Positions 1 through 12,526 of a stretch of 64,000 nucleotides of DNA are shown one piece after another. The stretch covers positions 13,712,406 to 13,776,405 of the forward strand of contig NC_092655.1 in the NCBI RefSeq assembly GCF_032118995.1, given 5' to 3'. The translations under genes and the position numbers were made by a program. The stretch is from Asterias amurensis (taxonomy: Eukaryota > Echinodermata > Asteroidea > Forcipulatida > Asteriidae). The notes under the pieces were generated by a model. That model was not told where the DNA came from, ran no database searches, and worked only from the letters and a program-made list of their open reading frames with translations. Each line of letters begins with the position of its first letter. The stretch's first letter is position 1.

Positions 1-67
1 TAAATTAGCAAGCTATTTACGTGCTGAAGCAAATGTTTTGCTTAAGCAGCTCTATGAAATTGGCCCC
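1..67. mobile_element. Right end of GGGCCCAATTT MITE (cut by window edge)
   Basis: AAATGTTTTGCTTAAGCAGC then TCTATGAAATTGGCC; same as 49,340-49,406. Confidence 0.75.
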
Positions 68-434
68 TGATAATTAACACTAAATCTTACTGGCAACTTA
101 CGAATATGTAACACTGTTTTTTGTAGAAAGGCTTGTCGGCAGAATTGAAAAATTCATCAATTAAGTGTTGTTATGTTTGAAATAAAATGTAACAAGGTCG
201 CCAAAAAACTCCGAAAGTAAATCCTAGCTCTATAAGATATGTCAAAAGTCCTTTGAATTTAATTCAGACACTCACTTTGCTTAGCATTTAGGATTGATAT
301 ACACCTAGGATCGATCTTAGCTCTTTGTGAAATGGACCCCCGGACTACGCTTAGAGATAAGAATCAGAGTTACATTCCAGTCGGGTTCAAAACTAGTTTC
401 AAGAAGTCAAATTAAGGGTCTATGCTAGATTTAA

Positions 435-810
435 AGACAGTGGACACCTTAAGTAATTGTCATAGACCAGTCTTCTCACTTGGTGTATCTCAACATACAC
501 AAAATAACAAACCTGTTAAAATTTGAACGCAATTGGTCGTCCAAGATAATAATGGAAGAAAAAGACCCTTGTCACACGATTGAAGTTGTGTGCTTTTAGA
601 TGCTTGATTTCGAGACCTCATTCTGAGGTCTCGAAATCAAATTCAAATACTTTAGTGGAAACTTACTTCTTTCTCGAAAACTATGTAACTTCAGAGGGAT
701 CCGTTTCTCACAGTGTTTTATACTATCATTCTCTCCCCATTACTCGTTACCAAGTAAGGTTTTATGCTGATAATTATTTTGAGTAATTACCAATAGTATC
801 ATGTGCCGTA
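435..810. mobile_element. Family A MITE (degraded right end)
   Basis: Left TTAA at 431-434 and AGACAGTGGACACC; right end AATTACCAATAGTATC has decayed after that, with a TTAA at 811-814. The central palindrome is TTTCGAGACCTCA/TGAGGTCTCGAAA. A SINE follows directly. Same element at 49,774-50,149. Confidence 0.75.
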
Positions 811-814
811 TTAA

Positions 815-1075
815 GGTCATAAGCAGAGTGTGGGTTCGAATCCCCAGCCGTGACACTTGTGTCCTTAAGCAAGACACTTAACCATTGCCTCGTCCTTGGG
901 ATGGACGTTAAGCCATTGGTCCCATGTGTTATATCATTGTAACGCATGTAAAGGAACACAGTGCACTTATCGAAAAGAGAATGGGTTCGCCCCGGTGTTC
1001 CTGGTCCGATCGGCAGCAAATTGCGCCACAGCACCTTGTAAAGCCTTACATGGTGCTATCAGAATTAGGTCTCAT
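815..1075 (+). mobile_element. tRNA-derived SINE (copy 1)
   Basis: A pol III B box, GGTTCGAATCC (833-843), is followed by GTGACACTTGTGTCCTTAAG, a conserved core (GTCCTTGGGATGGACGTTAA, GGTCCCATGTG) and a body with CCGATCGGCAGCAAATTGCG. The A-box half is missing because MITE A adjoins. The core resembles conserved-domain SINE families of deuterostomes, but I cannot assign one. Confidence 0.75.
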
Positions 1076-1501
1076 AATTCAAAACGTAGTCCCACATCTT
1101 GCAAGAAATACTGTGTGTTACAGCGCCAGGAGCGTCACTGGGTGACGGACATGTGCGCTACAATTATAATTATTGCCTCAGTCAATGTAAGGGTCGGATT
1201 CAGGGTTTGGATCATGTTATGTGTCATCATCATCATGTGCGGAATTCATCCAGTGTAAGATGTAGCCATCCATTTCTATTTCTCGCAGTTCTGCTCCATG
1301 TTGTTCCTGCATATACCCCGATGTCGTCTCTCTATCTGCTTCTCTGTCTTACCTCATTTCCTTTTCCCTGTCCTTGGTTGCCAATCCATTGTTCTTGTTG
1401 TCCATCGATTGTCATTGTCCAGCCCATCTCCAGTTTTGTCCTTATGATCGAGTAACTATGGTGAAATGAAACTGGAACATCTTTGTTTTAAAGACAATGG
1501 A

Positions 1502-1855
1502 CTCTATTGGTAATTGTCAAAGACCAATCTTCTCACTTGGTGTATCTCAATGTATGCATAAAATAACTAACCTGTGAAAATTTGAGCTCAATTGGTCGTC
1601 GAAGTTGTAAGATAATAATGAAAGAAGAAAAAACCTTGTCACACGAAGTTGTGTGCTTTCGAGACCTCAAATTCTAAATCTGGGGTCTCGAAATCAAATT
1701 CGTGGAAAATTACTTGTTTCTCGAAAACTACATTACTATAGAGGGAGCCGTTTTTCACAATGTTTTATACTATCAACCTCTCCCCGTTGCTTGTTACCAA
1801 GTAAGTTTTTGTGATAATAATTATTTTGAGTAATTACTTATAGTGTCCACTGCCT
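1502..1855. mobile_element. Family A MITE
   Basis: AGACAATGGACTCTATTGG start and AGTGTCCACTGCCT end, bordered by TTAA (1498-1501, 1856-1859). Compared with its duplicate at 50,835-51,213 it lacks about 15 bases after GTGTGCTTTC. Confidence 0.85.
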
Positions 1856-2099
1856 TTAAGCTTGACAAACACGTAATGGAAAGTTATAATCATTATTCAG
1901 TCTTCTGTCAACTTAGGTAACTTAGAGGCAGCTAACTGTACAGCTTGCAAAATGAACCCGTCTGTTAAAATAATTTCTTATACAGGCCATTTTACACTAA
2001 CATATCAATGTGCAATGTTTTTACTAAATTCTTGCTACTTTTTTTTTACTGTTGTGTATTTTTAAAAAACCATATTGCGATTTTTGCTCATGTTTTTTA

Positions 2100-2195
2100 A
2101 TCCTGCATTTTAATGTTTTTCTTGACTGTACAGCGCTTTGAAACTGTGTTTAAGCGCTTTATAAATGCATTTAAGTTAAGTTAAAAAGTTAATAA
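2100..2195 (+). mobile_element. LINE 3' tail
   Basis: CTGTACAGCGCTTTGAAAC followed by AAGCGCTTTATAAATGCATT and an AAGTT repeat is a common non-LTR 3' end. No coding part remains. Duplicated at 51,475-51,545. Confidence 0.5.
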
Positions 2196-2236
2196 AGTAC
2201 CCTGGTCATTGGGCTAATAACATTCCTTTGACCTTT

Positions 2237-2410
2237 CTCAGCTCCCTAGAGAGTAAACAACCCCTACAAAGGCTCAAAACACCATATCAACCTCGATACA
2301 CTTGCAGGTACCCCTGCTGGGTGTAGAGAAGCAATTACAGCAAGGCATCTTGCTCAAGGATACAACAGTCATGACCGAGATTCGAACCCACAATCCGATC
2401 AACCACCATA
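2237..2410 (-). mobile_element. SINE of a second type, antisense
   Basis: On the minus strand a B-box-like GGTTCGAATCTCGGTC is followed by CTTGAGCAAGATGCCTTGC and GGTACCTGCAAGTG, ending in GGGAGCTGAG. Same type at 2850-3020. The 3' neighbour (2410-2480) is a CGCATTTCACAATAAACCG-type LINE/SINE tail. Confidence 0.65.
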
Positions 2411-2522
2411 ACTTGAATAATAATAACAAATTCTTATACAGCGCATTTCACAATAAACCGTATCAATGCGCTTTACATAATTTAATAGTCCCCTGGCTAT
2501 TGGGCCAATAACATCCCTTTAA

Positions 2523-2849
2523 AGGAACACGTTGCCTTGGATCGGTCGAGTTGGTCTATGAAAAGCGTTTGGAACCGTTTGCTATGAAATGCATATGGTT
2601 AGAAAGATGTTGTAAAAGTAGAACACAATGATCTAAACAAATATGCCTCAAAGTTGCGTGGTTTTCGTATTACCTCGTCGACAAACACGGTCGGCCATCA
2701 TTTATGGGAGTCAAAGATTTGACTCCCATAAATGGCGGACCGTGTTAGTTCGCGACGTAAAAGGGAAACCGTGCAATTTTGATTGATACTTGTGTGGATC
2801 ATTATATTCTACTTTTAAAACATCTTTCTCACCATATACATTTCATAGG
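2523..2849. mobile_element. Family B MITE, right end deleted
   Basis: Starts after TTAA (2519-2522) with AGGAACACGTTGCCTTGG and is intact through the central palindrome. It stops at CATTTCATAG and joins SINE sequence. The other duplicate keeps the full element and the SINE head (51,881-52,300), so about 105 bp were lost here. Confidence 0.85.
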
Positions 2850-3020
2850 CCGGAGCTGCTGTGGCGCTCCAAAGGCTTGATCATTCACAATATCAACCTC
2901 TACCCTCGCAGGTACCCATTTATACCCCTGGGTGAAGAGAAGCAATTATAGTAAAGTATCTTGCTCAAGGACACAAGTGTCACGACCGGGATTCGAACCC
3001 ACACTTCTGATTATTGTGCT
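2850..3020 (-). mobile_element. SINE of the second type, head deleted
   Basis: Minus strand: GGTTCGAATCCCGGTCGTGA, CTTGAGCAAGATACTTTAC, then GGAGCGCCACAGCAGCTC. Copy 2 (52,267-52,460) keeps about 35 more bases at the other end. Confidence 0.7.
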
Positions 3021-3563
3021 ATACTGAATAATGAATTTGATGTTCTAAACCACTCACCCATGACCACCCTATCACCCTTGGTAGCAAGGGACATTTTTTC
3101 TAACCTGTGTCTTATAACTCTTTAAAAATATATTTGGAAAAATTTATTTTTTTCTTATATTTTGCCTAAAATTACCTTATCTGAGATAACCCTCCGGGGC
3201 CCAATGGGGGCTGAAATAGCAACAGATGATAACACAAATCTCATTTATATATAGATGGATTGAAACTTTCAAATTTGACTTTTATTGACATAAACAGTGA
3301 ACTCTATAAAACTCAACTTGGACCAAAGAATACAACAAACAATTTTAACTGTTAAACACATTGGTTTTTTTATACAACTCTAGAACTGTTTCCTACATGG
3401 AGTTTACTTAGAAAAAAGGGAAGGTCACAGGTTTCCCTGTTAATACTTCAGGAGAATTTAGCACTTAATTTTGATCAAAAATCAAAGTTATTTGAAATGA
3501 AAACAACCCTTTACAGATTTTCAAAACCTTTATCAAAAAATGTCTTTAAAATAAAGTGACCTT

Positions 3564-3734
3564 GGGTGGATTTCACAAAGGTAGTCCTAACTTAGGACTA
3601 GTCCTAGGCAATGCTAAGAGATAGGACCAGTCCTAAGTTAGGATGAGTCACTGGTCCTAACTTAGGACCAGTCCTATCTCTTAGCATTGCTTAGGACTAG
3701 TCCTAAGTTAGGACTACCTTTGTGAAATCTACCC
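3564..3734. mobile_element. Palindromic MITE with 3-bp target duplication
   Basis: Termini GGGTGGATTTCACAAAGG and CCTTTGTGAAATCTACCC; the body repeats CCTAACTTAGGACTAGTCCT in both orientations. CTT flanks both sides (3561-3563, 3735-3737). Copy 2 of the duplication has an uninterrupted CTT at about 53,008. A 3-bp duplication with GG ends fits the PIF/Harbinger type. Confidence 0.88.
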
Positions 3735-3792
3735 CTTTTCAGTTTTTGGTCCGAATCAACCCAGACAAAGAGTATCCTTTTTAGCGATCTGG

Positions 3793-4152
3793 GGTGCGTT
3801 CCACTCCCGCAAACGAATCGCAACTGTTCGCGCAAACGTTGTTTTTCTGTGGAACGATTGGTGCGCACTTCGCAATGTCATTATGGCGGTGCTCTGAAAT
3901 GAAGATGGCGACACCGTACATTGTTTTTGCTGTATGTATATCCTCTTCTGTTATCACGACATCCAAACTTTGTTTTTTCAAATTTTGTATTATCAACCAC
4001 GGAATATACACTGTAATTATGTTTGTGACAAAAAAAATAACGTATGCTTGTCCGGCATTTTAAAAACCACTCGCCAACACCTCAGAAGTATGTTCCACTG
4101 GAAATTGTTGGCGAACGTGCGCAACTGTTGGCAACGTTTGAGGAATGGAACG
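3793..4152. mobile_element. Element with GGTGCGTTCCA inverted repeats (copy 1)
   Basis: GGTGCGTTCCACTCCCGC at the left and GAGGAATGGAACGCACC at the right, with CGCAACTGTT-type motifs inside both arms. The ends are hAT-like, but no clear 8-bp duplication flanks it. The other copy is at 53,310-53,693. Confidence 0.6.
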
Positions 4153-4206
4153 CACCGCTGGTTGTTGCTAATGCCGAGGCCATCAAATCAGATATGGTGT
4201 CAAGAG

Positions 4207-4481
4207 TTATATATAAGAACTAGAGAGCACTGGTGAGGCTTCTTGCACAAACGCGATGGGACCGCAAGGAGACACGCGCACGCTATTCTGTACGCGCGTT
4301 ATGAAACACACGTTGGAGTTTGTGTTTATTGAACGCTAAGCGATGCTGTTTTGTCAACTTACAAAACGGCCGCACAAACACACGCTGTGCGATGCCTGTT
4401 TTGTCAACTTACAAAATGGCCGCCTACGCGCATGCCAGGTTGCATATATAGGCCAGTGCGCCCTCTCGTTCTTATATATAA
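4207..4481. mobile_element. MITE with TTATATATAAGAACTAGAG ends
   Basis: Inverted termini TTATATATAAGAACTAGAG and CTCGTTCTTATATATAA, with repeated CAAAATGGCCGC and CACACGCTGTG motifs inside. Copies also lie at 53,743-54,017 and, inverted, at 42,721-43,007. Confidence 0.8.
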
Positions 4482-5013
4482 CTCTATGTATGGGTGACCA
4501 CCAACTAGAGGTTGAAATACACACATGCAGTCGGACCCCCATTCTTAACTTTTATAATCGGTATACATTATTACTATTGTATACAGGAAACAATACAGAT
4601 GCTTGTATCGTAATACAAGTCTATGGCATCCATGTTGGAAACTACCTTTCTACATCAAAGTAACAATTATTATATATTTTTTTAAAGGTTTAAATAAATT
4701 CATTTCTTTTTCAAAACAAAGAAAGAATAGAAGGCGAAGCTAAGATTAAGAACATTCAACGATGAACTGCACTAGAATTCCAAGATTCTCGAGAGGGAAT
4801 AAATATATCACTGCCCCCAAAATAATCGGGAGTAAAGATATCCCTCAATAACTTTTACAATTCTTTGAATATTTAAAAAGATTGAACATACTTTAACGAA
4901 CAACAGAAAAACCAATTACATTGAAACATTATTACGCATTTTTACAAGCTTTTAAAAACAATGATCTGAAGATGGCAATGCAGCGATCTTCTAATACCAT
5001 GACTGACACTTAA

Positions 5014-5395
5014 AGGAACACGTTGCCTTGGATCGGACGAGTTGGTCAAAACAAAAGCGTTTGTAACCGTTTTCTATAAAATGCATATGGTTGGAAAGAT
5101 GTTTTAAAAGTAGAATACAATGATCCACACAAGTTTGCCTCGAAATTGCGTGGTTTTCCTTCTACTGTGCGAACTAACATGGTCGGCCATTTATGGGAGT
5201 CAAAATTTTGACCCCCATAAATGGCCGACGTGTTAGTCGACAAGGTAAAAGGAAAACCACGCAATTTCGAGGCATGTTTGTGTGGATCATTGTATTCTAC
5301 TTTTACAACATCTTTCTACCCATATGCATTTTATAAAAAACGGTTACAAACGCTTTTCAAAGACCAACTCGACCGATCCAAGGCAACGTGTTCCT
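5014..5395. mobile_element. Family B MITE with an empty allele in the other duplicate
   Basis: A complete 382-bp palindrome between TTAA at 5010-5013 and 5396-5399. At the equivalent place of copy 2 (54546-54549) there is a single TTAA and no element. Confidence 0.95.
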
Positions 5396-5399
5396 TTAA

Positions 5400-5745
5400 A
5401 GTCACTGAACACCTTTGGTAATTGTCAAAGACCAGTAAATCTCACTTGGTGTATCTCAACATATGCATAACATAACAAATCTGTGAAAGTTTGGACTCAA
5501 CTGGTCATCAAAGTTGCAAAAGGTTCATGAAAGAAAAAAACACCCTTGTTACACCAGTTTGTGTGCTTTCAGATGCCCCATAAAAGGCTTCAGGCCTGAA
5601 GTCTTAATATTTGAGTGAGAAATTACTCTTTGTTCAAAAACCGGATGAAGCTGTTTCTCACATATCAGCTCTCCATTGCTCGTTACCAAGTAATTTTTTA
5701 TGCTAAACTTTATTTTGAGTCATTACCAATAGTGTCCAGTGCCCT
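5400..5745. mobile_element. Diverged family A MITE
   Basis: AGTCACTG...GGTAATTGTCAAAGACCAGT at the left and TTACCAATAGTGTCCAGTGC at the right; the right TTAA has mutated to TTCAAG. Internal resemblance to family A is clear but the central palindrome differs (CTTCAGGCCTGAAG). Confidence 0.7.
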
Positions 5746-6290
5746 TCAAGGAACTATGCCAAAGGAACAGTTGGGTGTATTGAATTCATATATTTGACCT
5801 ATGACCTGCTAATGGCTTGAAGCCAAAGCGCAGGCTGTGATCTACTTGAGCAAACATTGAAAGACTTCGCAAACATTTGCAAGGAAACTCGGGTGGATGA
5901 GTTGTGTGCAGCCAGCATTGGCAAAAGTCTGCCTTAGATGGCGAACGTCAATTAAGATGCTTTAAGATGGCTACACATTTTTTGAAAGATGAATGAAAGG
6001 TTAAGCAGGCAATATTGTCAGGTTTGTAATTTCCAGTACTTGAGGTGAAGTTACTTCCAGTTTTTTTTTTAAGAAACATGCGGAAAAACTACAAAATTTA
6101 ATTGACTTGGTGCCACCATAACATCGGCGATCAGTCTTGTGAGTTTTGTACTCAAATATCGGTTCCACTTTAGAACGAAGGGTTGCGTGAGCGTTTAAGT
6201 TTGCACAAGAGGAACAAAGGTCAGAAGCACATGTTGATTTTTCTAAAGGTCATAGGTCAATCTGGGAAGATAGCACTTTAAATTGAGGTA
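5746..6290. other. 3' flank of the SMC3 fragment
   Basis: Unremarkable sequence on the downstream side of the gene's minus-strand stop, shared with 54,897-55,440. It may include 3' UTR. No poly(A) site could be fixed. Confidence 0.5.
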
Positions 6291-6397
6291 CAATTTCAAG
6301 AGGCTGTTTACTTTGCTAAAAAGCAAAGACCTCGCTAAGCAGCTGTGAATTTCCTTTCCATTTTCGATGACGGAGGATGACATAGAAGGTTGACTTC

Positions 6398-6438
6398 TTA
6401 GCTTTGTGTGATGTCGTCCTCCAGGAAATCTTTGGCTT
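6398..6438 (-). pseudogene. Tandem fragment of SMC3 last exon (copy 1)
   Basis: The minus strand reads AKDFLEDDITQS and a stop, as in the true last exon 160 bp away, but without its acceptor and first codons. It is part of a tandem duplication of roughly 150 bp marked by the repeated string CAAAGACCTCGCTAAGCAGC. It lies downstream of the gene's own stop, so it would be 3' UTR or flanking DNA. Confidence 0.75.
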
Positions 6439-6558
6439 GGTACAATTTCAAGACTTTGCTAAAAAGCAAAGACCTCGCTAAGCAGCTGTGAATTACCATC
6501 TGAAATGCCAGGTTATTTTCATTGTCGGTGACGGAGGATGACGTAGAAGGTTGACTTC

Positions 6559-8890
<2,332 letters not shown>

Positions 8891-8941
8891 CTAATTGACC
8901 TAAAGATTGCACCACAGAGCATCTAAAAAAAAAAAAAAAAT

Positions 8942-8966
8942 CCCGGGCCCTTGAGCGGGCCCGGAC
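8942..8966. repeat. GC-rich hairpin beside the duplication breakpoint
   Basis: CCGGGCCC and GGGCCCGG pair across TTGAGC, after an A-run (8925-8940). It lies 57 bp to the right of the SMC3-fragment break. Confidence 0.7.
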
Positions 8967-9113
8967 CCATGCCGTAAAGGTTTCACACTCACGTACTCGC
9001 TACTTGACAGTATTTTCCCCTAAAACTTGGTTCATAGATCCGCACTTGAAGATGCTGTCAACCCAAAAGGTTTTACTACTTAGACTTAAGTTTTTGTCAT
9101 AACAAAAACAAGG

Positions 9114-9860
9114 TGTTCAGGTTTCCGGGAGTACAAAAGTAAAAGCCTGGTGTAAAAAATAAATATTGCACTTTGCTTTGTTCTCAAGATTTGTAATAAT
9201 GATCAAAATTGCAAAAATTGTCAAAACAACATGATGACGTCATTTCGAGTTCAAGAAGTTAATATCATGACTAACAATACACAAAGTTTCACCTTAGTCA
9301 AACTTTTGGTTTGGCAGACACACAGCTTTGAAAAGTGCACCTATAAAGCAATACCACGTGACACATGATGACGTCATCAAGCTAAGACTCCACAGATATG
9401 TTGCTAATAGGAAGGAGATTATGTTTACCAATTTTGAAACAATTGTCAGAAACTCTGACACAAACATCTAGTAATTTAAAAGTGTATTTTTAGATGTTTT
9501 TAATTTGCCGCTAGAGGGCGCACTAATTTTTGGTGACGGCATCGGTATTATTATTTTTTTAAACCAGACCTTTGTATTATTTGATTGTAAACCATCAAAA
9601 GATGTACACTCTTCAACCTACATGTAGAATCCATTAAATAACACATTTTCAAAGCATTTAACAGTCACTTCCGCTTTAGACATATCAAAAGGTCAAGAAA
9701 AGGTCACAAACATATCCATTTTTGTAAAGTTCGTAAAGCCCTTTCATAAATTGTATAGATTGTCAAAGTAGCTTATGTGGTTGAGGATATATGAACTCGG
9801 TTTCCGGGAGTAAAAGCCTGGTGTAAAAAAACAAATATGGCAACCTGCTTTGTTCTAAAG
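9114..9860. repeat. Local direct repeats in spacer
   Basis: TTTCCGGGAGTACAAAAGTA near 9,121 and TTTCCGGGAGTAAAAGCC near 9,800 open similar stretches. A GGTCAAGAAAAGGTCAC stretch at about 9,690 recurs at 20,985. No gene is visible. Confidence 0.6.
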
Positions 9861-9861
9861 A

Positions 9862-11073
9862 TTGTTGAAACAACGAAGCTTTATTGAAAAAATGAGACGT
9901 AGGATCATTTTGTTTAACTTATTTAGTATTGTCATAAATCATACAATAATTATTATTGTTGACTTCCTTTCTATCATCCTCGCTGCAGATCTCAAAACGG
10001 CCCTAAGAGTTACTCACAAGAATAGTAATAACATTTACATTTTACAATGCTTTTTGATTTTGTATTACTTTGATAGTTCACAACTTCACACTAGCCATGC
10101 CTTTAATACGTTTACATTATCAAGTTGTATTCCTTAAAGACTTTGATAGACCTACTTATCGGTTGATGTTGATGTTTATAGTAAATTTATACACGTTAAT
10201 TATTGTTTAAAAAATGCGTCAAGAATAGTGTGTGCATTTTATGAAAGGCTTGCTTTACTTTAAGATAATGAGTTTCCTACAGAGCGGGATGTTAATTTTT
10301 AGACTAAAAGTAAACATAATGAGTTTAGTACAAATTATACCTGTAGGGTGTATCGAGGAAATAAGGAATACAACACAACGAGTGGAAATCTTTTACTGGA
10401 TCCACGACCGTTCTGGTGAATGTTTCAGAATTTGCTGTAATCTGAAAAAGCAAAATTACAAGAAAATTGAACAAAGTTCGATTAAAGGAAAATCAATTAA
10501 ACAAATGTGAAGGCTACATTTTTGTTAGCAATTATTAATTCTGTATTGAATTTATTTTGCACCCTCTTCAGGACTAGCAAAGGGAGGGAGGGAGGGGTAG
10601 GTCATTGAAACGATTCAAAGTAAGGAAATTGCACAAGTTACTGCTTTTGAAGTGAACAACTTAAAACCTACTTATGATGTATAAAGTTTATAACATAGTT
10701 GTGCAATAAATATATACTTATTTTGAAAAGGAATGATTTTCACACAACGCTTACCGTTTTATCATGGTCGTTTAGGACCTACTGTGCCGTCCGGGACGCC
10801 GTCCGAGCACCCTCCAATAGCCTCTACTTCTCGGTGTTTGATCAAAACATAACCAATGTTCGTCTTTTTCTGCTTCTATTTTCTCACATACATAAAAGTC
10901 AAATGTATCACTGAAGAAGGTGACCATCTCAGCGAAACTTCGCCTTTAATTCCATGTTGATCATTCAGCAATGAGGAGGACTAGTAGGGAAACAAGTACA
11001 CGCCGAGTATAAGCCAAATTCAGATCTATGTAAGTACTGTACGCCATTGCTCTACGTTGTAAGTACGGTGACT
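9862..11073. other. Spacer without recognisable gene
   Basis: AT-rich DNA between the duplication fragment and the satellite. Short frames here lack splice signals or recognisable content. A G-rich purine run lies at about 10,580. Confidence 0.6.
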
Positions 11074-11345
11074 ACGGAGCTCCAGGAGTGCCATCCCACA
11101 TAATTTATCTCATCAGGACGACTTATTTCGTGGAATAAGTTAACTTACCGACATATTTTATCTTGCTAAGTCGACTTATTCAAAACAATCAGTTGACTTA
11201 ACATTAAGTTAACAACATAATTTATCTCACCAAGTCGACTTATATAAAATGGTAAATCGACTTACTGACATAATCCATCTCACCAAGTCGACTTAGATAT
11301 AATGATCAGTCGACTAACTGACATAATTTATCTCACCAAGTCGAC
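11074..11345 (+). repeat. Left terminal inverted repeat with sub-repeats
   Basis: This is the outermost copy of the unit start: an ACGGAGCTCC end, then repeated motifs ending AAGTCGACTTA at about 53-bp spacing. It pairs with 20287-20516. The same block opens units 2-4 internally. Confidence 0.8.
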
Positions 11346-11692
11346 TACAGCCTGAACACGCGTTGAGATGTGTGTGTATCAAACCTTGTGCACCACTATG
11401 AGAGCACTCTATTTCCTAGTCTTTATATTGCTTTTTAACTTTACGTTTGCGGGCTAAAACTAAATGTATTACTGTTATGCCCCTTTAAATGATGTTTGAC
11501 CAGGCAAAGATGTAAAGTAGGTTCCAACGGTTACAAAATATTAGTATGATTAGCCCGTGCTTAGCCCGCTCATGGGGGTTCCATTGTTTGTGATTAAATT
11601 TACTTCATTATCATTATGTTTGACAACTTGGACCGAGCACCTCTGGGTCAAAAGATGTTAAGGAGTAATCTTAACTTTACAAAATTATGATG

Positions 11693-11880
11693 TCACTTAA
11701 CCATTGCTTCGTCCTTCGGATGGGACGTAAAGCCGTTGGTCCCATGTGTTATGTAACGCATATAAAAGAAACCAAGTGTACTTATCGAAAAGAGAAGGAT
11801 TTCGCCCCGGTGTTCCCGGTCCGATCGGCAGCAAAATTGCGCCACAGCACCTTGTAAAGCGTTACATGGTGCTACCAGAA
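11693..11880 (+). mobile_element. SINE body fragment inside satellite unit (also in units 2-4)
   Basis: It contains CTTCGTCCTTCGGATGGGAC and CCCGGTCCGATCGGCAGC, the same SINE body as at 815-1075 but lacking the tRNA-like head. It lies between two direct copies of a ~110-bp stretch (TTAGCCCGTGCTTAGCCCGC at about 11556 and 11889). Equivalent positions in units 2-4 are about 13,987, 16,294 and 18,600. Confidence 0.7.
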
Positions 11881-11994
11881 TATTAGTATGATTAGCCCGT
11901 GCTTAGCCCGCTCATGGGGGTTCCATTGTTTGTGATTAAATTTACTTCATTATCAGTATGTTTGACAACTTGGACCGAACACCTCCGGGTCAAA

Positions 11995-12190
11995 AGAATT
12001 ACGGATTTATTTTAAACACATGTCATGACACGGCGAAACGCGCGGATACGAGGGTGGGTTTTCCCGTTATTTTCTCCCGACTCCGATGACCGATTGAGCC
12101 TAAATTTTCACAGGTTTGTTATAGAAGTTGTGATACACGAAGTGTGGGCCTTGGGCAATACTGTTAACCGAAAGGGTCCAATGGCTTTAA
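11995..12190. mobile_element. Half of a family C MITE in satellite unit 1 (repeated in units 2-4)
   Basis: Begins near GAATTACGGATTTATTTTAA and runs through TCATGACACGGCGAAACGCG to CCGAAAGGGTCCAATGGCTT; the other end is absent. Confidence 0.75.
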
Positions 12191-12333
12191 GTCATGTTTG
12201 ACGCCTTGGATCGGGCACCACTAGGGCAGGAGATGTTAAGGAGGTTCCAAACGATACATAATTAGTATGCTTAGCCCGGTTTTAGGTTCCAGTATTTTCT
12301 TATTTTATGTAAAATAACATTATATGCGTTAAA

Positions 12334-12526
12334 GGAACACGTTGCCTTGGATCGGACGAGTTGGTCTATAAAAAGCGTTTGTAACCGTTTGTTATAAAAT
12401 ACACAATGGTTGGAAAGATGTTGTAAAAGTAGAATAAAATGATCCACACAAATTTGCCTCGAAATTGCGTGGTTTTCCTTTTACTTTGCGAACTAACACG
12501 GTCGGCCATTTTTGGGAGTCATAAAA
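12334..12526. mobile_element. Half of a family B MITE in satellite unit 1 (repeated in units 2-4)
   Basis: AGGAACACGTTGCCTTGG through GGCCATTTTTGGGAGTC, that is one arm up to the palindrome centre, then unrelated DNA. The same half occurs near 14,640, 16,946 and 19,252. Confidence 0.8.

Noticed and set aside
830..845. tRNA gene suggested by a B box
   Set aside because: No A box or cloverleaf; the sequence continues into a SINE body and recurs in other copies.
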